NCBI RefSeq assembly: GCF_000719865.1 | Contig: NZ_JOID01000003.1 | Location: 124,001 to 188,000 of the forward strand | DNA: 64,000 nt | Source: Streptomyces albus subsp. albus | Lineage (GTDB): Bacteria; Actinomycetota; Actinomycetes; Streptomycetales; Streptomycetaceae | Reading direction: 5' to 3' | Shown here: piece by piece, positions 34,903 through 42,621 of the stretch | Position numbering within the stretch: position 1 is the stretch's first letter | Layout: each line of letters begins with the position of its first letter | Position numbers and translations under genes: made by a program | Notes under the pieces: generated by a model | What the model was told of the DNA's origin: nothing | What the model saw: the letters and a program-made list of their open reading frames with translations, nothing else | Databases searched by the model: none

Positions 34903-35259
34903 TCAGAACGTGATGACCTGGTCCGCCCACAGGGTCCAGTCGGCCAGCTCCTCCAGGGTGGAGCGGCGGGCCTCGCCCGTGAGGAGGTCCTCGCCGAGGC
35001 CGCGGGCGTCCATGCACGTCCCGCAGCAGCCCACTTCGGCGCCGTGGCGGATACAGGACTCGACCATCCGGTCGAGGTGGTAGTAGCCGTTGGGCACCTG
35101 CTGGCCGGCGATCGCGCAGCCGACCGCGTCCCCCATCAGGAAGATCCGGATCTCCGTGCCCGGCCGCTTGGCCAGGGCTCCGGCCAGGCGCAGGCCGTTG
35201 TAGGAGCGTTCGGTGCCGTAGGGCGGGTCGTTGAGGATGAAGAGGATCTTGTGGTTCAT
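34903..35259 (-). CDS. DsrE-family sulfur-relay protein
   Basis: A 118-residue DsrE/DsrF-like protein, a family of small sulfur carriers. It has the N-terminal strand KILFILNDPPYGTERSYNGL, FLMGDAVGCAIAG and a Cys cluster ESCIRHGAEVGCCGTCMDARG, where the reactive Cys is expected. ATG 35259 overlaps the stop of the TusA-like gene by 4 bases (ATGA). It is the last gene of an overlapping three-gene operon with an ArsR-rhodanese regulator and a TusA-like protein, which points to handling of persulfide or sulfane sulfur in the cytoplasm. Confidence 0.9.
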   Translation of the reverse strand: MNHKILFILNDPPYGTERSYNGLRLAGALAKRPGTEIRIFLMGDAVGCAIAGQQVPNGYYHLDRMVESCIRHGAEVGCCGTCMDARGLGEDLLTGEARRSTLEELADWTLWADQVITF

Positions 35260-35603
35260 GCGGGGCCTCCGGAGTTCGACGGACGGGTCTCATGCCCGGT
35301 GCGCGGCGGGTCCAGTGGGTGCCACGGTGCGTCACGCCGGGTGGGGCGGGCGCCGGGGCTGACCCGCAGGGCGTAGGCCGGCCGGGGCGTACCGGGAACG
35401 GGGCCGAGGTAGGTGTGGCCGGTGAGGTGGCACCAGGCCGCCAGGTCCAGCGGGGCGGCCGGATCGGTGGCGATCAGGCGGACGACCGTGCCGGGTTCGG
35501 TCCGGCCGACCCGGCGGCTCAGTTCGAGGATCAGCTCAACGCACAGCCGGTCGCCGCCGTCGATGACCAGCGGTGCCGGGGAGCCGGGGCGTTCGGTCGT
35601 CAC
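35256..35603 (-). CDS. TusA-like sulfur-carrier protein
   Basis: A 115-residue protein with a TusA-like core: APLVIDGGDRLCVELILELS, then GTVVRLIATDPAAPLDLAAWCHLTGHTYLG. TusA proteins pass sulfur through a Cys in a CPxP motif; here the Cys is kept (RLCVELI) but the following Pro is not. A Pro/Arg-rich tail of about 35 residues follows the domain. GTG 35603 overlaps the upstream stop by 4 bases (GTGA), and its own stop overlaps the DsrE start, so all three proteins are translationally coupled. Assignment rests on fold-like pattern and context. Confidence 0.8.
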   Translation of the reverse strand: MTTERPGSPAPLVIDGGDRLCVELILELSRRVGRTEPGTVVRLIATDPAAPLDLAAWCHLTGHTYLGPVPGTPRPAYALRVSPGARPTRRDAPWHPLDPPRTGHETRPSNSGGPA

Positions 35604-36265
35604 GCGGCGGCCGTTTCGACGGGCAGCCCGTCCAGCCGCCACTCCAGCATCCCGTCGGTGAGCCGTGCGGCCGTGCGGCCCCGTTCGCGCAGCAGGCGCA
35701 CGGCGTCGTGGGCGAGGACGCAGTAGGTGCCGCGGCAGTACGCCACCACGTCGGTGTCCGGCGGCAACTCGGCTATCCGCTCGGGGAGTTCCCCCACCGG
35801 GATGGACACGGCTCCGGGGATGTGTCCCGCCGCGTACTCCTCCGCCGGGCGCACGTCCAGGACGACGACCTCGCCGGCCGCCGCCCGGGCGAGCAGCTCC
35901 TCCCGGCCGACCCCTTCCCCCGTGTCCGTGCCCAGGTAGGCGGCCCGGGCCGGCTCGACTGCGGGCTGGTGGTTCCGGGCGACCTGGCGCAGCAGCGCGT
36001 ACAGGGCGGCGACGTCGTCCCCCGCCAGCCGGTAGTGGACGCGGACCCCCTCGCGGCGCGTGGCCACCAGCCCGGCCTGCTTGAGGGTCTGCAGATGGGC
36101 CGAGGCGGTAGTGAGGTTCAGCCCGGCCGCCCTGGCCAGGGCCTCGACGGGGCGTTCGCCCTGGGCCAGCAGGTCCAGCAGCTCCAGGCGCTTTCCGCTG
36201 CTCAGGGCCTTGCCGGTGCGGGCGAAGGCGTCGTACAGCGCGCTCTTGCGCGTGGCGTCCGCCAT
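35600..36265 (-). CDS. ArsR-family repressor fused to a rhodanese domain
   Basis: A 221-residue fusion. Residues 1-100 form an ArsR-type winged helix (KRLELLDLLAQGERPVEALA, recognition helix NLTTASAHLQTLKQAGLV). Residues 115-215 are a rhodanese domain (VVLDVRPAEEYAAGHIPGAV) with active-site loop YCRGTYC. Rhodanese Cys takes up persulfide sulfur, so the protein probably senses reactive sulfur and relieves repression of its own operon and perhaps of the divergent MFS gene. ATG 36265 has GGAGG at 5 bases; the longer frame is rejected. A palindrome TCCATG-AATC-CATGGA lies just upstream at 36280-36295. Confidence 0.92.
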   Translation of the reverse strand: MADATRKSALYDAFARTGKALSSGKRLELLDLLAQGERPVEALARAAGLNLTTASAHLQTLKQAGLVATRREGVRVHYRLAGDDVAALYALLRQVARNHQPAVEPARAAYLGTDTGEGVGREELLARAAAGEVVVLDVRPAEEYAAGHIPGAVSIPVGELPERIAELPPDTDVVAYCRGTYCVLAHDAVRLLRERGRTAARLTDGMLEWRLDGLPVETAAA

Positions 36266-36279
36266 GCCCACCTCCTTCC

Positions 36280-36304
36280 TCCATGAATCCATGGAATATT
36301 GTAG
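36280..36304 (-). promoter_or_regulatory. Probable operator/promoter of the sulfur operon
   Basis: TCCATG-AATC-CATGGA (36280-36295) abuts a -10-like TACAAT on the minus strand (about 36304-36299), just upstream of the ArsR-rhodanese ribosome site. A repressor bound here would block initiation. It could also act on the divergent MFS gene. Confidence 0.5.
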
Positions 36305-36476
36305 CTTGAGGGAAGGCTGGGGTGTACGGAAGCGGCCCGGCCTCCCGGCAGTACCCGGAACATCCGGCGGCAACCCGGGCCCCGGACCTCGGACCTCACG
36401 GACCCCGCCGCCGTGCCCGGCGGCAGGCCCGCCGACCGGTCCGCCGTCACCGGACACCCCCTGCGAGGAGAAGCGC

Positions 36477-37754
36477 GTGAGCAGCCCCCACACCACCCCG
36501 GCCCCCCACGGCATACGGCTCGGGCTGCGCGCCAACCTCGCCCAGTTCAGCCTGCTCGTCCTCGTCAACGCGCTGGTCGGCGGCATGCTCGGGCAGGAGC
36601 GCACCGTTCTCCCGCTGCTCGCCGAGGACGTCTTCCACCTCTCCGCCTACACCTCCGCCCTCACCTACATCCTCGCCTTTGGCGCGACCAAGGCCGTCAC
36701 CAACTTCTTCGCCGGCACCTGGTCCGACCGCTTCGGCCGCAAGCCGGTCCTGATCGCCGGCTGGCTGATCGCCCTGCCCGTGCCCGCGATGCTGGCCTGG
36801 GGTCCGAGCTGGGGCTGGATCATCGCGGCCAATGTGCTGCTCGGCGTCAACCAGGGCCTCACCTGGTCCACCACCGTGATCATGAAGATCGACCTGGTCG
36901 GGCCCGAACGCCGTGGTCTGGCCATGGGCTTCAACGAGGCCGCGGGCTACGTCGCCGTCGCCGTCACCGCGATGGCCACCGGCGCCATCGCCGACCACGC
37001 CGGGCTGCGGCCCGAGCCGTTCCTGCTCGGCGCCGCCTACGTCGTCCTGGCCCTGGGCCTGTCCACCCTCGCCGTCCGCGAGACCCGCGAGCACGCACGC
37101 TTCGAAGCGGCCCGCCACACCCCGCCGGCGGGCAGCGAGCACCACGGAGAGCTGACCACCGGGCAGATCGCGCGCCTCACCAGCCTGAGCGACAAGGCCC
37201 TCTCCAGTGCCAGCCAGGCCGGCATGGTCAACAACCTCAACGACGCCCTCGCCTGGGGCATCTTCCCGCTGATCTTCGCCGCCCAGGGCCTGTCCATCGC
37301 CCAGATCGGCGTCCTCGCCGCCCTCTATCCGGCGGTCTGGGGCGCGGGCCAGATGCTCACCGGCTGGTGGTCCGACCACATCGGCCGCAAGCACCTCATC
37401 ACCGCGGGGATGCTGCTCCAGGCCGTCGCCATCGCCCTCGTCGCCCTCGGCACCACCTTCGGCGTATGGGCCGGCGCCCAGATCCTGCTCGGCGTCGGCA
37501 CCGCCCTCGTCTACCCGACGCTCCTCGCCGTCATCGGCGACGTGGCCCACCCGGCCTGGCGCGCCCGCGCCGTCGGCGTCTACCGCCTGTGGCGCGACGG
37601 CGGCTTCGCCGTCGGGGCGCTGCTCGCCGGCGTCCTCGCCGACCTCTACGGCCTGAGCGCCGCTCTCTGGGCCGTCGCCGCCCTCACCGCCGCCTCCGGT
37701 TTGGTGGTCGCGGTCCGGATGTACGAGACCCGGCCGCCCCGCGCCGTGACGTGA
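36477..37754 (+). CDS. MFS transporter divergent from the sulfur operon
   Basis: A 425-residue major facilitator with about 12 membrane helices. The signature loop GTWSDRFGRKPVLIAGW lies between helices 2 and 3 and the matching GWWSDHIGRKHLITAGM occurs in the second half. The central loop (EHARFEAARHTPPAG...) is hydrophilic. The start is GTG 36477 with GAGGAG at 36465-36470. It shares a 211-base divergent region with the ArsR-rhodanese gene; export of a sulfur compound or related metabolite is inferred only from that context. A terminator follows at 37871. Confidence 0.92.
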   Translation: MSSPHTTPAPHGIRLGLRANLAQFSLLVLVNALVGGMLGQERTVLPLLAEDVFHLSAYTSALTYILAFGATKAVTNFFAGTWSDRFGRKPVLIAGWLIALPVPAMLAWGPSWGWIIAANVLLGVNQGLTWSTTVIMKIDLVGPERRGLAMGFNEAAGYVAVAVTAMATGAIADHAGLRPEPFLLGAAYVVLALGLSTLAVRETREHARFEAARHTPPAGSEHHGELTTGQIARLTSLSDKALSSASQAGMVNNLNDALAWGIFPLIFAAQGLSIAQIGVLAALYPAVWGAGQMLTGWWSDHIGRKHLITAGMLLQAVAIALVALGTTFGVWAGAQILLGVGTALVYPTLLAVIGDVAHPAWRARAVGVYRLWRDGGFAVGALLAGVLADLYGLSAALWAVAALTAASGLVVAVRMYETRPPRAVT

Positions 37755-37870
37755 CGGCGGGGAACGGCGGCGGCCGCACCCGGCAGCCCTGACGGCGGAG
37801 CCGCCCGCCGGCGGCGTCCGGACCGGGCCCGGCGGTAGGGCGGGACGCCGTGACGCAGCCGGACGCGGCG

Positions 37871-37913
37871 GCGGGCGGTGCCCGGCCTCCCCCCGAGGCC
37901 GGGTACCGCCCGC
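37871..37913. terminator. Bidirectional terminator hairpin
   Basis: 19-bp stem with one G-U pair (37871-37889 with 37895-37913) and a CCCCC loop, between the convergent MFS and NlpC/P60 genes. Confidence 0.85.
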
Positions 37914-38051
37914 GCGTTCGTGTCCCGCACCCGCGCGTCGTCGGCCGCGAGCCCGGAGTTCCTGCCCGGCTGCCCGGCTGCCTCGTTCGCGCTCCGCTTG
38001 AGCCGCGTGGTCCGCGCGAAACGGAGCCCGGGCCGGCCCCGCGGGCGCCCG

Positions 38052-39230
38052 CTACGCGGGGCGCGTCGCCGCGTAGAACGGCATGGTGTCGATCGACTCG
38101 ATGCGCACGTTCGTGCCCGGCTTCGGTGCGTGGATCATCTGGCCGCCGCCGATGTACAGGCCGACGTGGCTGATGTCGTCATAGAAGAAGATCAGGTCAC
38201 CCGGCTGCATGGCCGACTTCGCGATGCGCGTTCCCGTGTTCACCTGGTCATAGGTGGTACGCGGCAGCGTGACACCGGCGGCCTTCCAGGCGGCGCCGGT
38301 GAGACCTGAGCAGTCGTACGAGTTGGGGCCGGTCGCGCCCCAGACGTACGGCTTGCCGATCTGGGCGCGGGCGAACTCGATCGCCTGCTGCGCCTTGGTG
38401 CCGGTGGTCTCCGTCGTGCCGCTTCCGGCCGAGGTGTCCGTGCCGGCGGAGGTGCCGGTGTCCGTGCCGGCCGCGGCCTCCGCCTGCGCCTGCTGCCGCG
38501 CCTCCTCCGCGAGCCGCTGCCGCTCCGCCTCCTGCTGCCGGGCCAGCTCCTCCGCCTTGCGCTGGGCCTCCGCCTCCTTCTTGCGCTCGATCTCCGCCAG
38601 CCGGGCCCGCTCCTCCGCGGTCAGCCGACTGAGCAGCTCGCGCGCCTCGGCCAGCTTGGCCTGGACGGTCCGCTTGCTCTCCCGCAGCTTCTCCTGCGAG
38701 TCGGTGAGCGTGCCGAGGCTCCTGCTCGCCTCCTCGCGCTTCTCCGTGGTCGCGATCTGCTGCTCGCGGAACTCCTCGACGGCCTGCTCCTGCTGGTCCG
38801 TCATCCGGGCCATCACGCGCGTCTGGTCGAAGTAGTCCTGCGGGTCGGAGGCGAGGAGCATGGTGGCGGTGGGGCTCATGCCGCCGCCCCGGTACTGCGC
38901 GGTGGCGAAGCTGCCGAGGGACCTCCGCGCCTCGTTGAGCTTCTCGGTGCGCTTGGCGACCGCGTCCAGAAGACCGTCGACCTTCGAACGCTGTTCCTCC
39001 GTGCGCTCCTTGGCCTGGTTGTACTGCTGGGTCGCGCTCCCCGCCTGGCGGTAGAGCTCGTCGACCTTCTTCTGCACTTCCTCGATCGACTGCTTCGGTT
39101 CACCGTCGCCCGGCGCGGCCTGCGCGCTCTGGAGGAGGGTGACGGAGGCGAGGGCCGCCGTACCGAGTCCGACGGCGGTGCGACGCGAAGCCGGGGTACC
39201 GAGGGGCCGGGATTTGCGGTGCGACGCCAA
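38052..39230 (-). CDS. Secreted NlpC/P60 peptidoglycan endopeptidase
   Basis: A 392-residue cell-wall hydrolase of the RipA type. A signal peptide (about residues 1-38, ending SAQA) precedes a long coiled coil (about 45-245; KKVDELYRQAGSATQQYNQA..., ending in KKEAEAQRKAEELARQQEAE). A Gly/Thr/Ser linker leads to the NlpC/P60 domain (about 280-392) with catalytic Cys in YDCSGL, His in ISHVGLYIGGG and the MIHAP motif. It should cut gamma-D-Glu-mDAP bonds in peptidoglycan. The start is TTG 39230, with GAAGGAG 8 bases upstream. A c-di-AMP riboswitch lies in its leader, matching the Streptomyces theme of c-di-AMP control over wall hydrolases. Confidence 0.95.
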   Translation of the reverse strand: MASHRKSRPLGTPASRRTAVGLGTAALASVTLLQSAQAAPGDGEPKQSIEEVQKKVDELYRQAGSATQQYNQAKERTEEQRSKVDGLLDAVAKRTEKLNEARRSLGSFATAQYRGGGMSPTATMLLASDPQDYFDQTRVMARMTDQQEQAVEEFREQQIATTEKREEASRSLGTLTDSQEKLRESKRTVQAKLAEARELLSRLTAEERARLAEIERKKEAEAQRKAEELARQQEAERQRLAEEARQQAQAEAAAGTDTGTSAGTDTSAGSGTTETTGTKAQQAIEFARAQIGKPYVWGATGPNSYDCSGLTGAAWKAAGVTLPRTTYDQVNTGTRIAKSAMQPGDLIFFYDDISHVGLYIGGGQMIHAPKPGTNVRIESIDTMPFYAATRPA

Positions 39231-39248
39231 GATCGGCGCTCCTTCCGT

Positions 39249-39412
39249 GGACCGCCTACCGGGTTAGCTGTCGGGTTCGGGCGTATCGGAAGGCTGCCCT
39301 ACGGTCGGTGCGAGACGCCGTGCGCGCCGCGCGGAAGACCGATTCACCCCGGTGTCGCGTGTGGGTCCCCGGCTCCGGACTCCCTGGGGAAAGGGCCGGA
39401 TTCGGCGGTGGC
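39249..39412 (-). promoter_or_regulatory. c-di-AMP riboswitch (ydaO/yuaA motif)
   Basis: The minus-strand leader of the NlpC/P60 gene carries the diagnostic blocks of the ydaO motif in the right order: GGGGACCCA (39370-39362), GGTGAATC (39348-39341) and, near the 3' end, GCCCGAACCCGACAGCTAACCC (39282-39261, shown in parts: GCCCGAACCCGACAGC then TAACCC). A P1-like pairing ACCGCC/GGCGGT joins 39409-39404 with 39256-39251. The aptamer ends just before the ribosome site, so high c-di-AMP should lower expression of the hydrolase. Boundaries are approximate. Confidence 0.92.
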
Positions 39413-39717
39413 TGCCCGTGCCGGCGCGGTCGCCGGCGGGGAGTGCGGGCCGCCTGAACGAGCACCGTAGCCATATGTGCGGCTCCTGTGAAGGCCGTTG
39501 TGCGATATGCCCGAAACCATTCCGTTATATTTTTCCGGCAGAGCGGAATTGTGCCCTCCGGGTGGCTGACCGGGCACGGTAAGTAGCGCATAAAGGCTGG
39601 GCGCGGCCGGGGAGTTCGGGTTCGGACTCCCAGGCCCACCGGTGTCCGGACGCGGCGGGGACCGCCGGCGGGAACCCCGTGCCGCATGTCGGCGGGTCCG
39701 CCTAGACTCGGGGGGCG
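39413..39717. other. Divergent promoter region of NlpC/P60 and pcrA
   Basis: Holds an AT-rich core (about 39466-39545, including TATATTTTTCC and ATATGTGCGG), where the riboswitch transcript probably starts on the minus strand. TAGACT at 39703-39708, 9 bases before the pcrA ATG, is a candidate -10 for pcrA. Confidence 0.5.
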
Positions 39718-42327
39718 ATGAGCAGCCTCTTTGACGACAGCTTCCTGGCAGACCTCGGCCCCGCGGACGAGGAGCCCCCGCCGCCCGAGCACGACGCCCC
39801 CCGTGAGGAGATCCCGGCCGATCTCTTCGGCGGCGCGTTCGACGGCCCGCCCCGGGAGGCGTACTACCGCGACGGCGCCCCGCGGCCCGTCACCGACCCC
39901 GCCGCGCTGCTGCACGGTCTCAACGACCAGCAGCGCGCCGCCGTGCTGCACACCGGCTCGCCGCTGCTCATCGTCGCCGGCGCCGGCTCCGGCAAGACCC
40001 GGGTCCTCACGCACCGCATCGCGTATCTGCTCGCCGCCCGCGGCGCGCATCCCGGCTCGATCCTCGCGATCACCTTCACCAACAAGGCTGCGGGCGAGAT
40101 GAAGGAGCGCGTGGAGGAGCTGGTCGGCCCGCGGGCGAACGCCATGTGGGTCTCCACCTTCCACAGCGCCTGCGTGCGCATCCTCCGCCGCGAGAGCAAG
40201 AAGCTGGGCTTCACCTCCAGCTTCTCGATCTACGACGCCGCCGACTCCAAGCGGCTGATGGCCCTGGTCTGCCGCGATCTGGACCTGGACCCCAAGCGCT
40301 TCCCGCCGAAGTCCCTCACCGCCAAGGTCTCGAACCTCAAGAACGAGCTGATCGACGAGGAGGACTTCGCCGCGCAGGCCGCCGCCGAGTCCTCCCCGAG
40401 CAGCTTCGACAAGACGCTCGCCGAGGCGTACACGATGTACCAGCAGCGGCTGCGCGAGGCCAACGCCCTCGACTTCGACGACATCATCATGACCACCGTC
40501 CATCTGCTCCAGGCGTTCCCGGATGTCGCCGAGCACTACCGGCGGCGCTTCCGGCACGTCCTCGTCGACGAGTACCAGGACACCAACCACGCGCAGTACA
40601 CGCTCATCCGCGAACTCGTCGGCACGGCCGGCGGGGCGGAGCGGGGCGGGGCGGAGGGCGAGCAGGGACAGCCGGCCGTCGAACCGGCCGAGCTGTGCGT
40701 CGTCGGCGACGCGGACCAGTCGATCTACGCCTTCCGCGGCGCGACGATCCGCAACATCCTCCAGTTCGAGGAGGACTACCCCGACGCCACCACCATCCTG
40801 CTGGAGCAGAACTACCGCTCCACGCAGACCATCCTGAGCGCCGCCAACGCCGTCATCGAGCGCAACGAGAACCGCCGCCCCAAGAACCTCTGGACCGAGG
40901 CCGGCGCGGGCTCCGCGATCACCGGCTACGTCGCCGACACCGAGCACGACGAGGCCCAGTTCGTCGCCGACGAGATCGACCGGCTGACCGACGCGGGCCA
41001 GGCCAAGGCCGGTGACGTGGCGGTCTTCTACCGCACCAACGCCCAGTCCCGGGTGTTCGAGGAGATCTTCATCCGGGTCGGGCTGCCGTACAAGGTCGTC
41101 GGCGGCGTGCGCTTCTACGAGCGCAAGGAGGTCCGGGACGTCCTCGCCTATCTGCGGGTGCTGGCCAACCCGGAGGACTCCGTCCCGCTGCGGCGCATCC
41201 TCAACGTCCCCAAGCGCGGCATCGGCGAGCGCGCCGAGGCGATGATCGACGCCCTCGCCTCCCGGGAGAAGATCAGCTTCTCGCAGGCGCTGCGCCGCGT
41301 CGACGAGGCGTACGGCATGGCCGCGCGCTCTGCCAACGCCGTCAAGCGGTTCAACACGCTGATGGAGGAGCTGCGGACGATCGCCGAATCCGGCGCCGGC
41401 CCGGCCACCGTCCTGGAGGCCGTGCTCGAACGCACCGGCTATCTCGCCGAACTCCAGGCCTCCACCGACCCGCAGGACGAGACCCGCATCGAGAACCTCC
41501 AGGAACTCGCCGCCGTGGCGCTCGAGTTCGAGCAGGAGCGCGGAGCGGCTGCGGCCGCCGCCGGCCCGACGGAGGGCGAGGCCGAGGGCGGGACCCCGGC
41601 AGGAGAAGAGACCGCGGCCGGAGAAGAGACCCCGGCCGAAGCGGAGACCGCTGCCGGAGCGGGAGCCGGGGCGGAGGGCCCGGGCACGCTCGCCGACTTC
41701 CTGGAGAGCGTCGCCCTGGTCGCCGACTCCGACCAGATCCCCGACGAGGACGAGGACGGCGGCGGCGTCATCACCCTCATGACCCTGCACACCGCCAAGG
41801 GACTGGAGTTCCCGGTCGTCTTCCTCACCGGCCTGGAGGACGGCGTCTTCCCGCACATGCGCGCCCTCGGCCAGACCAAGGAGCTGGAGGAGGAACGGCG
41901 CCTGGCGTACGTGGGCATCACCCGTGCCCGCGAGCGGCTCTACCTCACCCGCTCCGTCCTGCGCAGCGCCTGGGGCCAGCCCTCGTACAACCCGCCCTCC
42001 CGCTTCCTGGAGGAGATCCCCGACACCTACGTGGAGTGGCGGCGCACCGGACCGGCCGTCCCCTCCGCGTCGGCGGCCGGGGCGGGCGTGGCCGCGTCGC
42101 TGTCGTCGGCGCGGGCCAAGGGGCCCAGCGGTTTCGCCACCCGGCGGACCACGGACCGGCCGGTGATCGCGCTGGCCGCCGGGGACCGCGTCACCCACGA
42201 CCAGTTCGGGCTGGGCACGGTGCTGTCGGTGGCCGGCAGCGGACACGACGCGAAGGCCACCATCGACTTCGGTGACACGAAGCCGAAGGTGCTGCTGCTG
42301 CGCTACGCCCCGGTCGAGAAGCTGTAG
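39718..42327 (+). CDS. pcrA: ATP-dependent DNA helicase UvrD/PcrA
   Basis: An 869-residue superfamily 1A 3'-5' helicase for DNA repair and replication restart. Motif Q/I: LNDQQRAAVLHTGSPLLIVAGAG, shown in part, with Walker A AGAGSGKT; motif II VDEYQDTN; motif III GDADQSIYAFRG; motif IV LLEQNYRST; motif V TLHTAKGLEFPVVF; motif VI YVGITRARERLYL. The C-terminal 60 residues form the PcrA/UvrD tail ending ATIDFGDTKPKVLLLRYAPV. Two extras lengthen it: a 60-residue acidic N-terminus and an acidic Ala/Glu/Gly insertion of about 50 residues (about 41560-41690) just before the ADFLESVAL segment. ATG 39718. Confidence 0.97.
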   Translation: MSSLFDDSFLADLGPADEEPPPPEHDAPREEIPADLFGGAFDGPPREAYYRDGAPRPVTDPAALLHGLNDQQRAAVLHTGSPLLIVAGAGSGKTRVLTHRIAYLLAARGAHPGSILAITFTNKAAGEMKERVEELVGPRANAMWVSTFHSACVRILRRESKKLGFTSSFSIYDAADSKRLMALVCRDLDLDPKRFPPKSLTAKVSNLKNELIDEEDFAAQAAAESSPSSFDKTLAEAYTMYQQRLREANALDFDDIIMTTVHLLQAFPDVAEHYRRRFRHVLVDEYQDTNHAQYTLIRELVGTAGGAERGGAEGEQGQPAVEPAELCVVGDADQSIYAFRGATIRNILQFEEDYPDATTILLEQNYRSTQTILSAANAVIERNENRRPKNLWTEAGAGSAITGYVADTEHDEAQFVADEIDRLTDAGQAKAGDVAVFYRTNAQSRVFEEIFIRVGLPYKVVGGVRFYERKEVRDVLAYLRVLANPEDSVPLRRILNVPKRGIGERAEAMIDALASREKISFSQALRRVDEAYGMAARSANAVKRFNTLMEELRTIAESGAGPATVLEAVLERTGYLAELQASTDPQDETRIENLQELAAVALEFEQERGAAAAAAGPTEGEAEGGTPAGEETAAGEETPAEAETAAGAGAGAEGPGTLADFLESVALVADSDQIPDEDEDGGGVITLMTLHTAKGLEFPVVFLTGLEDGVFPHMRALGQTKELEEERRLAYVGITRARERLYLTRSVLRSAWGQPSYNPPSRFLEEIPDTYVEWRRTGPAVPSASAAGAGVAASLSSARAKGPSGFATRRTTDRPVIALAAGDRVTHDQFGLGTVLSVAGSGHDAKATIDFGDTKPKVLLLRYAPVEKL

Positions 42328-42520
42328 CGCCGCCGGGGGCCGGCCGTTGGCCTGCCGCTCCGGCGGAGGGCCGCGGTCCGTGGCCTCGTCCCCGCGCCGG
42401 ACCCCTGCGCCGGACCCCTGCGAGCCCGGCCGTGCGCGGTGGCCCGGGCGGCCGGGTGGCCCGGTGGGCTGGCAGCGCGTGGCGGACATCGCGGGTGCCC
42501 GCCCGTACCGGCGTACGGAC

Positions 42521-42563
42521 GGACGCGGGGCCCCGGGAACATGCGTCCGGGGGCCCCGCGTCC
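42521..42563. terminator. Bidirectional terminator hairpin
   Basis: 14-bp perfect stem (42521-42534 with 42550-42563) in the 294-base gap between convergent pcrA and the M23 peptidase. The rest of the gap holds nothing recognisable. Confidence 0.8.
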
Positions 42564-42621
42564 GTCGTCGTATCCGTCCGGCCCGTTCGGCCTGTTCGGT
42601 CCGTCCAGCCGCCCGTGCCCG

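Noticed and set aside
37755..38051. Coding region between MFS and NlpC/P60 genes
   Set aside because: Only short shadow frames and a strong convergent terminator; no motif.
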